Origin: Thalassovita sp.
GTDB lineage: Bacteria > Pseudomonadota > Alphaproteobacteria > Rhodobacterales > Rhodobacteraceae
Direction: 5' to 3'
Assembly: GCA_029212905.1 (NCBI GenBank)
Contig: JARGPB010000020.1
Coordinates: 1-58,404 of the forward strand
DNA: 58,404 nucleotides
Of this stretch, positions 50,812-58,404 are shown one piece after another. The stretch's first letter is position 1, and each line of letters begins with the position of its first letter. Below the pieces are notes generated by a model. That model made no database searches. It was given only the letters and a program-made list of their open reading frames with translations, and was not told the DNA's origin. The position numbers and the translations under genes were made by a program.

Positions 50812-51539
50812 TGACTGACCATGGACCACTGATTCCGCGCAACCGCGCGATCCACCCCGAGCCCTATGATCCTGGCTACAAAACGAGCGTCGCGCGCTCG
50901 CCCTTCCTGCCGTTGCTTTCGATGGAGAGCACTCCCTCGGAAGAGACTGGTCCGAGATTCGGCCACACGAAGCTCGGCGCGCTCGACAACAACCTGATCT
51001 TGAACTGGACAAAGGGTGCTGCTCCCGCCGTGGGCGAACGCATCCTGGTGCATGGCCGCTTGCTGGACGAGATGAACCGCCCGATACCGAACGCGCTAAT
51101 AGAGATCTGGCAGGCTAATGCGGGTGGGCGCTACCGGCACAAGAAAGACACCTATTTCGCACCGCTCGACCCAAATTTCGGCGGCTGCGGTCGGACCATC
51201 ACGGATGAAAACGGATACTACGAATTCTTGACCATTCGTCCAGGGGCTTACCCCTGGCCTAACCGTGCCAATGACTGGCGTCCGATGCACATCCACTTTT
51301 CGATATTTGGCCACAGCTTCGGCCAAAGGTTAATCTCGCAGATGTATTTCGAGGGCGATCCGCTCATCAATCACTGCCCGATCGCCGCGACCATCAAGGA
51401 TCGCAGCCAGCTCGACCGGCTGGTCGCGCCGCTCGATTTCTCGAAATCGCGCCCACTCGATTTTCTCGCCTATAAATTTGACATTGTTTTGCGGGGTCGC
51501 CGTCAGACCATGTTTGAAAACAAGCTGGAGGGCATGTGA
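50811..51539 (+). CDS. pcaH: Protocatechuate 3,4-dioxygenase beta subunit
   Basis: A 242-residue subunit carrying the ferric site. Y108, Y147, H160 and H162 have exactly the spacing (39, 13, 2) of the known iron ligands in the Pseudomonas enzyme, in GGRYRHKKD, RPGAYPWP and RPMHIHFS. It forms the oxygenase with PcaG and cleaves protocatechuate between the hydroxyls to 3-carboxy-cis,cis-muconate. Start overlaps pcaC stop (TAATG). Confidence 0.96.
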   Translation: MTDHGPLIPRNRAIHPEPYDPGYKTSVARSPFLPLLSMESTPSEETGPRFGHTKLGALDNNLILNWTKGAAPAVGERILVHGRLLDEMNRPIPNALIEIWQANAGGRYRHKKDTYFAPLDPNFGGCGRTITDENGYYEFLTIRPGAYPWPNRANDWRPMHIHFSIFGHSFGQRLISQMYFEGDPLINHCPIAATIKDRSQLDRLVAPLDFSKSRPLDFLAYKFDIVLRGRRQTMFENKLEGM

Positions 51540-51540
51540 A

Positions 51541-52146
51541 ATGGTTCAGAAACTTGAAACACTGATCGAAAGCGCCTCGCAAACGGCGGGTCCTTATGTC
51601 CATATCGGCCTGATGCCTACCTATGCGGGAAACGCAGGATACTATGACGAAGAGATTGGCACCACGCCTTTTCTGGATGAAAGCAAGGCCAAGGGTGAGA
51701 TCGTTGAGATCGTTGGCTCCGTATTTGACGGCACCGGCTGGGCGATGCGAGATGCGTTGATCGAGAGCTGGCAATGCGATGCTGGGGGCGTGTTTCCGGG
51801 CGATAAAAGCGCCGATCCGGCCTTTACAGGCCATTGCCGCTTTGCGGCCGACGCGGAAAGCGGCGAGTTTACCTTGCGCACAGTCAAACCTGGCTCTTAC
51901 CAGGGGCGCGGTGGAGTCGAGAGCGCGCCTCATATTTCCCTTTGGGTCGTCGCACGTGGGATTAACGTAGGTCTCAATACCCGGATCTATTTCGAAGACG
52001 AGGACAACGCCAATGACCCGTTGCTGATCCGAATCGAACAGCGACCACGGGTGAATACCCTGATCGCCAAGAAAACCGGCGACGGCAAGTACCGCTTCGA
52101 CATTCGACTACAGGGCGAGGGCGAGACGGTTTTCCTCGACATCTGA
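51541..52146 (+). CDS. pcaG: Protocatechuate 3,4-dioxygenase alpha subunit
   Basis: A 201-residue intradiol dioxygenase-fold subunit without iron ligands, as usual for PcaG. The N terminus SASQTAGPYVHIGL and the segments LIESWQCDAGGVF and SAPHISLWVVARGINVGLNTRIYF match the family and help form the active-site wall. It begins one base after the pcaH stop and must be made in equal amount with it. Confidence 0.95.
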   Translation: MVQKLETLIESASQTAGPYVHIGLMPTYAGNAGYYDEEIGTTPFLDESKAKGEIVEIVGSVFDGTGWAMRDALIESWQCDAGGVFPGDKSADPAFTGHCRFAADAESGEFTLRTVKPGSYQGRGGVESAPHISLWVVARGINVGLNTRIYFEDEDNANDPLLIRIEQRPRVNTLIAKKTGDGKYRFDIRLQGEGETVFLDI

Positions 52147-52216
52147 CCAGATCGGGAAAAGCGGCATCATATAGATTGGTCATCCCGCGCTTTCGGCGCA
52201 CCATAAGGAGCTCGCT

Positions 52217-53281
52217 ATGAGCGCTTCAGTGTTTGAGAGTCCGTGGCTATCCGGTCTGTTCGGCGATGACGCTATGGCAGCGATCCTCTCTCCGGAACGG
52301 CATCTTCAGCACATGCTCGCCTTCGAGGCGGCATGGTCGCGGGCCTGTGGCCGGGCAGGACTGATTGACGCAACTCTGGCCGAGACAGCTGCACAAGCAA
52401 TCGAAGTTGCCAAACCCGATCTAACCGATCTTACCAAAGGTACGGCGCAGGATGGTCTGCCGGTGCCGAGTCTGGTCAAACAGCTTAAGGCTATCGCACC
52501 TGAAGAAGCCGTCCACATGGGCGCTACTTCTCAGGATGTGGTCGACACCACGACAGTCCTGGTTCTGCGAGAGGCTTCATTGCTCATCACCAACAGATTG
52601 ATTGAATTGGAGAAATTCCTCAAGGAGCTAGAAGAGCGGTTCGGGGATGAACCGTTAATGGGGCGCACAAGAATGCAGGCCGCCACGGTGATCAAGGTAC
52701 GTGATCGGGTTCTACCCTGGCGCCTGCCTTTGGCCGAGCATCGGGTGCGGCTGGATCAAATCCGTCCCCGTATCGAGCGGGTACAGATTGGCGGGGCCTC
52801 CGGCGACCGCAAGGCTCTCCGAAATAAGGCGGATGAAGTTGTCGCCGATGTCGCCAACCAGCTCGATCTTGCGCCGACTAAAAAGGCCTGGCACACGATG
52901 CGTGACGGGATTGTGGAATATGCGTCTCTGCTTTCAATGATTTCTGGCACTCTAGGCAAGATTGGGCAGGACATCGCCCTCATGGCGCAGCAAGGCATCG
53001 GTGTGATCGCGATTTCAGGAGGTGGTACCTCGTCCGCCATGCCTCACAAGAACAACCCGATTGCTGCCGAGCTCTTGGTGACGTTGGCACGGTTCAATTC
53101 GGTACAGGTCTCGGCTATGCATCATGCCTTGATCCATGAACAGGAACGGTCGGGTGCAGCCTGGGCTTTGGAGTGGATGGTCCTCCCCCAAATGCTGATG
53201 GCAACCGCGAGGGGGTTGGGTGCATGCTGCTCGCTCAGTCAATCAATAACAAGAATTGGTGAAGCGGATACAAAAATTTAA
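52217..53281 (+). CDS. pcaB: 3-carboxy-cis,cis-muconate cycloisomerase
   Basis: A 354-residue member of the fumarase/aspartase superfamily, the short length typical of alphaproteobacteria. The signature loop is GGTSSAMPHKNNP near residue 275, and the first conserved region is HMGATSQDVVDTT near 100. It converts 3-carboxymuconate to 4-carboxymuconolactone, used by PcaC. It lies 70 bases after pcaG with its own AAGGAGC site. Last gene of the cluster; bases 53282-53408 hold no gene. Confidence 0.94.
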   Translation: MSASVFESPWLSGLFGDDAMAAILSPERHLQHMLAFEAAWSRACGRAGLIDATLAETAAQAIEVAKPDLTDLTKGTAQDGLPVPSLVKQLKAIAPEEAVHMGATSQDVVDTTTVLVLREASLLITNRLIELEKFLKELEERFGDEPLMGRTRMQAATVIKVRDRVLPWRLPLAEHRVRLDQIRPRIERVQIGGASGDRKALRNKADEVVADVANQLDLAPTKKAWHTMRDGIVEYASLLSMISGTLGKIGQDIALMAQQGIGVIAISGGGTSSAMPHKNNPIAAELLVTLARFNSVQVSAMHHALIHEQERSGAAWALEWMVLPQMLMATARGLGACCSLSQSITRIGEADTKI

Positions 53282-53408
53282 CAACTATCTTGTTTGATGG
53301 CCGTGTTCCTTCGCAGGTCACAAACTTTGTTTGTTCCGATGGAGATTTGCAGCCGGGTATACGTCGTCCGGTCCATGCGAAGCTGGTTGCCGTCTATGGA
53401 TTGACCAC

Positions 53409-54068
53409 TCAAAGCCCCAACAGTTTCGGCAGGTCAGCCATATCGGTTAGCCGTCGCGCACCGAAGACGTTCTCTGGATTCAAAGCTGTCTTCGGGAGGT
53501 AGGCAAAACAGGTCATCGCAGCGTTGGAGGCCGCCTCGAATCCGCTCATGCTATCTTCGACTACCACGCAATCCTCTGGCGCAACGCCATTCATTTCGGC
53601 CGCATGCAAAAACACATCGGGCGCGGGTTTGCTGGCGCCGACATCATAAGCCGAAAACATATTTCCTTCGAACCAGGGAAGCAGCCCCGACCGTTCCAGT
53701 GTGACACGCATCTTTGCCAGAAGCCCATTTGAGGCTACGCAGAGCGGAATGCCAGCCGACGAAATCAACGTCACCGCCTCACGGGCGCCCGGGATCGGCT
53801 CGACCTCTTTTCCGAGGGCTTCGAGAACTCTGTCGTAGAAGTCGTGTGGCCATTTCGCAGGAAGGCGCAATCCCCTTTCGCTCACATAACGTTCGACATC
53901 ATGTCTGCTCTTGCCGACGAACAAGCCGTGGCATTCAACGAGTGACAAGCTTGCGCCAGTCGAAAGCAAATAAGCGTGCAGCACGCGATTGAAGGTCGGC
54001 TCGGAGTCTACGAGCACACCGTCACAGTCAAAAATCACGAGTTTCGGTGCGCGTCGCGAAATTGGCAA
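53409..54068 (-). CDS. HAD-superfamily phosphatase/phosphoglucomutase-like
   Basis: A 219-residue HAD hydrolase, subfamily IA. Motif I is IFDCDGVLVDSE with nucleophile D14 and D16; motif II is CVASNG; motif III Lys is in GASKPAPD; motif IV is VVVEDSMSGFEAA. It acts on a small phosphate ester, such as a sugar phosphate or phosphoglycolate. The TTG start at 54068 is uncertain, because GGAGG lies a little far (12 bases). Convergent with pcaB and not clearly linked to the pathway. Confidence 0.88.
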   Translation of the reverse strand: MPISRRAPKLVIFDCDGVLVDSEPTFNRVLHAYLLSTGASLSLVECHGLFVGKSRHDVERYVSERGLRLPAKWPHDFYDRVLEALGKEVEPIPGAREAVTLISSAGIPLCVASNGLLAKMRVTLERSGLLPWFEGNMFSAYDVGASKPAPDVFLHAAEMNGVAPEDCVVVEDSMSGFEAASNAAMTCFAYLPKTALNPENVFGARRLTDMADLPKLLGL

Positions 54069-54426
54069 ATCCAGTTCCCGTCCTCCTTGTTTGAGAATAA
54101 TCGCCCAAACTGCTTGGACGATTTCATGCTATAAGCCGCGCTACACCCGGTGTCACCCACCTCCAAACGTTCTGCCATGCGCCGTCGCTAGGTCACTAAT
54201 TGGTGACTCTCCTTCGCTTGAGCCGGCTGTCCCCAGGCCTTTTTTTGAGGAAGGCAACTGAAGGAGGCCCTACATAAGTCTGACGTGAGATCCGAGAAGA
54301 GTATTCACTTGGTCTTCTCTTGAGTTTGAGATCAAGAAATGGCCGATACGCATCGAATTGTCGAGCCGACTCGGAACGCAGAAAGCCTGTTTCAAACTGG
54401 GCCCCGACGCCGAGACCGACTCGCGT
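54069..54426. other. Intergenic stretch of about 360 bases
   Basis: No gene supported. A T7 run at 54240-54246 has no good hairpin before it. Both flanking genes are on the minus strand, so the region should contain the HAD gene promoter and the sodB terminator, but I could not fix either. Confidence 0.4.
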
Positions 54427-55029
54427 TCAGGCGAGGTTGGCTTCGGCAAATTCGTAATTCGCCAGGTTGTCGAGGAAGTTGGTCACATAGTCGGGCCGCC
54501 GGTTGCGGAAGTCGACGTAGTAGCTGTGTTCCCAGACATCGAGGCCCAGCAGCGTCGTGCCCTCTCCTGTAGCCAGCGGGTTCACGCCGTTCGGTGTTTT
54601 GGTGACGGCCAATGTGCCATCGGATTTCTGGATCAGCCATGCCCAGCCGGAGCCGAACTGACCGATGGCTGCGGTCTTGAAATCGGCCTTGAATTGCTCG
54701 ACCGAACCGAAGGCATCGACAATCTTGCCTTCGAGTTTACCCGGGATGCCGCCACCCGCAGGCGAAAGTGCGTTCCAGAAATGAATGTGGTTCCAGTGTT
54801 GGCCCGCATTGTTGAACACGGGCGCACGATCGGCATCGCCATAGGTGAGCGCGATGATTTCTTCCAGTGTCTTGCCTTGCAGGTCGGCGTTCGCGTCCAC
54901 AAAGCCGTTGAGCGCGGTTACGTAGGCCTGATGGTGCTTGTCGTGATGCAATTCCAACGTTTCCTGGCTCATCCCCCGCGCGGCAAGGGCTGCGTGGTCG
55001 TAGGTTAGGGCGGGCAATTCAAAGGCCAT
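54427..55029 (-). CDS. sodB: Superoxide dismutase, Fe type
   Basis: A 200-residue Fe/Mn superoxide dismutase. Metal ligands are H28 (LELHHDKHHQAYV), H81 (WNHIHFW), D164 and H168 (LDVWEHSYYVDF). Gln77 in AGQHWNH marks the iron-type outer sphere. It removes superoxide in the cytoplasm. Two adjacent ATG codons are possible starts (55029 and 55032); the first Met of MAFELP is used. It is divergent from a Cys-cluster regulator that may control it. Confidence 0.95.
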   Translation of the reverse strand: MAFELPALTYDHAALAARGMSQETLELHHDKHHQAYVTALNGFVDANADLQGKTLEEIIALTYGDADRAPVFNNAGQHWNHIHFWNALSPAGGGIPGKLEGKIVDAFGSVEQFKADFKTAAIGQFGSGWAWLIQKSDGTLAVTKTPNGVNPLATGEGTTLLGLDVWEHSYYVDFRNRRPDYVTNFLDNLANYEFAEANLA

Positions 55030-55118
55030 CATGTCTCTCCTTATCGGGTCCGGCTTGCGTCATGGGACGTGAGCGGGTAATTAAACAAGTGAAGACTTTG
55101 AAAAACAATCCGGCCAAT

Positions 55119-55793
55119 ATGTCAAGCGATCACTTGGAAAAATACCCGGATGCACCACGTGCGCCATCGGAACGCATCCTGATGACCCTGAAGATGCAGG
55201 GCGCGTTGACCTCGTCGCAAATCGGCGAACGGCTTGGGATCACCGGTGAGGGCGCGCGCCAGCAGCTCATGAAGCTCTCGAATGACGGGCTGGTCCGCGA
55301 AGAGCGGCGCAGTGCGAGCCGAGGCCGTCCATCGACCTACTGGCACCTGTCCAAAAAGGGGCAGGCACGGTTTCCGAATACCCACGCCGGGCTAACCGTT
55401 GAAATCCTGAGCAGCATTCAGGATGAGTTGGGTGCGGAGGCCCTGGATCGGGTTATCTCGGCCAGAGAGACCAGGACACGGGCACAATACGAAGCCGCGA
55501 TGGTGGGATGCGGCAGCCTGAAGGAGCGCGTCGCCAGACTGGCTGAACTGCGCTCTGACGAAGGCTATATGGCGAGTTTCGAGGATGCCGGTGACGGGAC
55601 GTTCCTATTTGTCGAAAACCACTGTCCGATCTGCGCTGCCGCGCGTTTCTGTCAAGGTTTCTGCCGGTCCGAACAGGCGGTCTTTGAGCAGGTTCTGGGC
55701 CCTGGTACCGCCATCGAGAGGGTCGAGCATATCGTGAGTGGTGGCCGCCGTTGCACCTACCGGATCGGGAAGGCGGCCGCAGGCGCAGCCTGA
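55119..55793 (+). CDS. SufR-like HTH regulator with C-terminal cysteine cluster
   Basis: A 224-residue regulator. It has an N-terminal winged helix (SERILMTLKMQGALTSSQIGERLGITGEGARQQL) and a C-terminal segment ENHCPICAAARFCQGFCRSE with four Cys spaced C-x2-C-x5-C-x3-C, resembling the [4Fe-4S] site of SufR-type sensors. It probably senses iron-sulfur or oxidative status. ATG 55119 leaves room for the divergent sodB promoter. An ATG at 55062 would leave only about 30 bases, so it is less likely. Direct control of sodB is inferred. Confidence 0.82.
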   Translation: MSSDHLEKYPDAPRAPSERILMTLKMQGALTSSQIGERLGITGEGARQQLMKLSNDGLVREERRSASRGRPSTYWHLSKKGQARFPNTHAGLTVEILSSIQDELGAEALDRVISARETRTRAQYEAAMVGCGSLKERVARLAELRSDEGYMASFEDAGDGTFLFVENHCPICAAARFCQGFCRSEQAVFEQVLGPGTAIERVEHIVSGGRRCTYRIGKAAAGAA

Positions 55794-55807
55794 CCGGCGC
55801 CGACACC

Positions 55808-57004
55808 CTATTCAGCGGGGATCTGCGCCTCCTTTCGAGGTACAGAAAGCATCGCCAGAGCAAAAGCGATCACGGAACAGGCTGCGATGGCCACGATCAT
55901 CGGAATGGGCGTGCCGTCAAAGAATGCGCCCGCGATCCCGATCATGACCGTCGCCGTCATGAATTGCAGCGCACCCATCAGCGCCGACGCCGTTCCGGCT
56001 TTTTCTCCATGATCTTCCAGAGCGAGCACCGCCGTGCCCGGCACGACGAGACCCAGAAACGCATAGCCGCATAGAAGCAGGATAATCATCACCGGCAGCG
56101 TCGCGATCCCGGCCAGCTCCGTGATCAGCAGCAGCAGCATGACAGCCACATTCGCCGCCGTCGCAAACCGGATCATCGGCCCCAGCCCGAAGCGTCGGCT
56201 CAGATACCCGTTGAGTTGGGCGACGCCGATAAACCCTGCGGCGTTGATCGAAAAGGCGAGGCTGTATTGCGTCGGGCTCAGTCCATAGTACTCGATCAGG
56301 ATGAAGGACGAGTTCGCCACATAGGCCATGAAGCTGGCCAACCCGAATGCGCCAACAAAGACGATGCCGAGAAACCTCGGTTCGCGCAGAAGGCTTGCGT
56401 AGTCCCGGAGCGAGCGTGCAAGGCTGCTGTCGCCGCGCTGTTCGGGGGGGCGGGTTTCCTTGAGCGCGGTGGTCAGAAGCACAAGCGCCGCGATGGCCGC
56501 CGCCGCCATCGACCAGAAGATCGTGCGCCAACCACCTGCGGCGAGCGCAGCGCTTCCCGCCAGCGGAGCGAGGACCGGCGCAATACTGACCACCAGCATT
56601 AGCGTGGCCATGAGCTGCGCGGCCTGAGGGCCGGTATAGAGATCTCGAATGACGGCACGCGCGATCACCATTCCCGCTGCTGCGCCCAGCCCCTGAAGCG
56701 CACGCGCGGCGATCAGCCATTGAATGTCCGGGGCCAGCGCGGAACCGACCGCCCCCAGCAGATAGAGTGTCAGACCGATGAATAGCGGCAGCCTGCGGCC
56801 GAACATGTCCGAAAGCGGGCCATAGATGAGCTGAGCCAGTGACATGGAGACAAAGAACGAAAGAAGGCTTAGCTGAACGGTCGCCGTGTCGGTGTCAAAG
56901 ACATCCTCGATGACTGGAAGCGCGGGCAGATACATGTTGATCGCCAGCGGGCCGACCGCAGTCAGCAGGCCCAGGACGAGGGCTGTGAGATAGAAACTGC
57001 GCAT
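55808..57004 (-). CDS. Bcr/CflA-type MFS multidrug efflux transporter
   Basis: A 398-residue inner-membrane protein with twelve hydrophobic segments. It shows the MFS motif A variant LIYGPLSDMFGRRLPL between helices 2 and 3, the ARALQGLGAAAGMVIARAVIRDL motif of the drug:H+ antiporter-1 group in helices 4-5, and SIAPVLAPLAGS (motif C-like) in helix 5. It should export toxic compounds using the proton gradient. The ATG at 57004 is preferred to the longer frame. It ends convergently 14 bases from the regulator gene. Confidence 0.92.
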   Translation of the reverse strand: MRSFYLTALVLGLLTAVGPLAINMYLPALPVIEDVFDTDTATVQLSLLSFFVSMSLAQLIYGPLSDMFGRRLPLFIGLTLYLLGAVGSALAPDIQWLIAARALQGLGAAAGMVIARAVIRDLYTGPQAAQLMATLMLVVSIAPVLAPLAGSAALAAGGWRTIFWSMAAAAIAALVLLTTALKETRPPEQRGDSSLARSLRDYASLLREPRFLGIVFVGAFGLASFMAYVANSSFILIEYYGLSPTQYSLAFSINAAGFIGVAQLNGYLSRRFGLGPMIRFATAANVAVMLLLLITELAGIATLPVMIILLLCGYAFLGLVVPGTAVLALEDHGEKAGTASALMGALQFMTATVMIGIAGAFFDGTPIPMIVAIAACSVIAFALAMLSVPRKEAQIPAE

Positions 57005-57132
57005 GAAAGGAACCTTTCCAAGGCGGCCCATTCGTTTGGGCCGATCGACATATGTGTTGACCCGAGGACTGGCTCATCCGGCGTGTCGACCGTGACAAAC
57101 CTGACAGGTCAATGAAGGCAGGGGCCCGGACC

Positions 57133-57579
57133 CTAGGAAACCAGGGGCATATCCTCTCCCTTATGGTCAAACGCCTCACGCGCCTGGCGGATCTGGTCAT
57201 GGCTTCGGTCGGCCCAGACAATCAGCCCGGCCAGAGGTTCGAGCGCGGACCGGCCAAGATCCGTCAGACGATAATCGACCATCGGCGGTGTCGTCGGGTA
57301 GACGGTCCGCTCAACCAGCCCATCGCGCTGCAGCGAGCGCAGCGTCTGGGTCAGCATCCTCTTGGAGATGTCACCGACAACCCTGTTCAATGCGCTGAAC
57401 CTCTTTGGCTCACGAGCGAGCAGCGTCAGGATCAGAACCGACCATTTGTCTCCGATACGGTCCAGCACATCGCGGACCGGACAACTTGCCGTATCAATGC
57501 CGCCTTCCGGACTGGTCTCGAAATGCTTGATGAGGTCACCGAGCACATCAGCAGGGTTACTTTGGTGTTCCCTGGTCAT
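57133..57579 (-). CDS. HxlR-family transcriptional regulator
   Basis: A 148-residue winged-helix regulator of the HxlR/MarR-like group. The hallmark is SCPVRDVLDRIGDKWSVLIL with C33, the residue that senses aldehydes, quinones or redox state in related proteins. It is followed by the helix pair FSALNRVVGDISKRMLTQTLRSLQRDGL. Divergent from a quinone oxidoreductase gene, the arrangement seen with QorR/YtfH-type regulators, so it is probably its repressor. Start at 57579 fits the family; the frame to 57633 is an extension. Confidence 0.92.
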   Translation of the reverse strand: MTREHQSNPADVLGDLIKHFETSPEGGIDTASCPVRDVLDRIGDKWSVLILTLLAREPKRFSALNRVVGDISKRMLTQTLRSLQRDGLVERTVYPTTPPMVDYRLTDLGRSALEPLAGLIVWADRSHDQIRQAREAFDHKGEDMPLVS

Positions 57580-57613
57580 TTGCAACTGCCTTCTTCCAAT
57601 GCTGAGCAATAGT

Positions 57614-57637
57614 AGGTAACTGAAAGAGACCATACCT
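57614..57637. promoter_or_regulatory. Inverted repeat AGGTA-N14-TACCT in the divergent promoter
   Basis: Five-base arms (57614-57618 and 57633-57637) lie between the hxlR and qor genes. A direct ATACC repeat follows about 14 bases later. It is a plausible HxlR binding site. Confidence 0.35.
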
Positions 57638-57673
57638 CATATGTATACCAGACTCAAAGTAAAGGACATGTTC

Positions 57674-58369
57674 ATGGCGGATCAGACGGCAAAATACCTC
57701 GTCACAGGTGCATCGGGCCAACTCGGCGCGCTTGTCGTTGCCGAACTGGTCGGCAAGGTTCCGGCCAAGAACGTCGTGGCCCTTGTGCGCAGACCCGACG
57801 CGGCTGCCGCTCTGGAAGCGCACGGCGTTGAAGTGCGCATCGGCGACTACGACGACCGCGCATCGCTCGAGCAGGCCTTTCAGGGCATCGACCGGCTGCT
57901 CCTGATCTCTGCTTCCGAAATGGGCAGACGTGCCGAGCAACACAAGAATGCGGTTGATGCCGCTGTGGCGGCCGGTGTTGGCTTTCTTGCCTATACCTCG
58001 GTTCTCAGGGCGGAGACGAACGGCATCGGACTTGCCGCCGACCATCGCGAAACCGAAGCGGCGATCAAGGCCTCCGGCCTGCCTCACGCCTTCCTGCGCC
58101 ATGGCTGGTATACCGAGAACCAGACGGCTTCGATCCCGCCCGCGCTCGAACATGGGGCCTATCTCGGCGCGGCTGGCGACGGGCTGTTCTCTAGCGCGAC
58201 CCGTCAGGACTATGCAGAAGGCGACGTTGCCGTTTTGGCCGCCGATACCATTCAGTCCGGGGCGATCTACGAGTTGGCCGGGGACGAAAGCTACACGATG
58301 GCCGAGTTTGTCGCGGTGATCTCTGCGGCGGCCGGAAAGCCCGTCGCCTATGTTGTCGTAGTACCCTAA
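57674..58369 (+). CDS. NAD(P)H:quinone oxidoreductase (QorB/YtfG-like), C-terminally truncated
   Basis: A 231-residue atypical short-chain dehydrogenase of the NmrA/QorB type. The NAD(P) site is YLVTGASGQLGALV near residue 7. YTSVLRAETN, HRETEAAIKASGLPHAFLRHGWYTEN and AYLGAAGDGLFSSATRQDYAEG match quinone oxidoreductases. Full-length relatives have about 285 residues. Here homology runs to about GKPVAYV and then ends in VVVP-stop, so about 45-50 residues are missing. The ATG at 57674 has AAAGGA upstream. The enzyme may be inactive; the break may be an insertion at the window edge. Confidence 0.85.
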   Translation: MADQTAKYLVTGASGQLGALVVAELVGKVPAKNVVALVRRPDAAAALEAHGVEVRIGDYDDRASLEQAFQGIDRLLLISASEMGRRAEQHKNAVDAAVAAGVGFLAYTSVLRAETNGIGLAADHRETEAAIKASGLPHAFLRHGWYTENQTASIPPALEHGAYLGAAGDGLFSSATRQDYAEGDVAVLAADTIQSGAIYELAGDESYTMAEFVAVISAAAGKPVAYVVVVP

Positions 58370-58404
58370 TAAAAGAGAAATTACCGCTTCTGGCCTATTT
58401 TGGC
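58350..58404. mobile_element. Possible insertion junction at the right edge
   Basis: The coding match to QorB ends near 58350. The following sequence is AT-rich and unlike the gene (TACCCTAATAAAAGAG and so on). It could be the first bases of an insertion sequence or a deletion join. No inverted repeat partner or transposase can be seen in the window, so this is only a suggestion. Confidence 0.25.

Noticed and set aside
1..58404. CRISPR array, tRNA, rRNA or phage genes
   Set aside because: No regularly spaced repeats, cloverleaf sequences, rRNA segments, integrase or phage structural proteins were recognised on either strand.

Overview
The window looks like part of a genome or large replicon of an alphaproteobacterium, most likely a marine Rhodobacterales (roseobacter-type) strain. 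The reasons are the pcaQ-DCHGB gene order with a short alphaproteobacterial PcaB, three TRAP-type transport gene sets or parts, moderately high G+C, and dense catabolic operons joined by ATGA/TGATG overlaps. No rRNA, tRNA, CRISPR array or complete insertion sequence was seen. This is catabolic and accessory DNA.

Layout. (1) 0-4.7 kb: accessory block with small secreted and hypothetical genes, an XRE regulator, and a MerR-controlled metal-response operon (transglutaminase-like protein, CDF-type transporter, CzcN/ICMT-like methyltransferase). (2) 4.9-13.4 kb: leftward sugar-type ABC operon with an NAD epimerase, two permeases, a binding protein, a double-NBD ATPase and two related six-bladed-propeller hydrolases, one of them fused to a permease. 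A divergent IclR regulator follows. (3) 14.7-23.5 kb: cupin, aldehyde dehydrogenase, TRAP DctPQM, zinc alcohol dehydrogenase and a 3-hydroxyacyl-CoA-dehydrogenase-family enzyme, with a divergent LysR regulator. (4) 23.6-39.3 kb: aromatic-acid block with UspA, amidohydrolase, Rieske ferredoxin, MarR, DMT exporter, phthalate-type decarboxylase, dihydrodiol dehydrogenase, dioxygenase reductase, FMN 2-hydroxyacid oxidase, Rieske dioxygenase, a TAXI-TRAP transporter and a second MarR. (5) 39.7-45.1 kb: D-2-hydroxyacid dehydrogenase, ThDP-dependent decarboxylase-like enzyme, nadC and an aldehyde dehydrogenase. (6) 45.2-53.3 kb: IclR regulator, pcaIJF, pcaQ and pcaDCHGB, the complete protocatechuate beta-ketoadipate branch. 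(7) 53.4-58.4 kb: HAD phosphatase, Fe-type sodB with a divergent Cys-cluster regulator, Bcr/CflA efflux pump, HxlR regulator, and a quinone oxidoreductase gene cut short near the right edge.

Together, blocks 4 and 6 spell out a route from o-phthalate: uptake (TAXI-TRAP), 4,5-dihydroxylation (oxygenase plus FMN/2Fe-2S reductase), dehydrogenation, decarboxylation to protocatechuate, intradiol cleavage, and the beta-ketoadipate pathway to succinyl-CoA and acetyl-CoA. Block 5 and the FMN oxidase could supply a mandelate-like side arm (2-hydroxyacid to 2-oxoacid to aldehyde to acid).

The most striking unlabelled signal is a palindrome, TTAGA-NN-TCTAA. It occurs nine times with at most one mismatch in its ten fixed positions, always in promoter regions, and usually inside the -35/-10 spacer. 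The sites lie before the IclR gene, uspA, marR, the reductase operon, the dioxygenase, the TAXI receptor and the aldehyde dehydrogenase, with one more in the long 13.4-13.8 kb control region. This suggests a single regulon controlled by one repressor, probably one of the MarR proteins or the IclR protein. A second notable point is a nadC gene (quinolinate phosphoribosyltransferase) inside a phthalate gene set, because phthalate is a structural analogue and known inhibitor of that enzyme.
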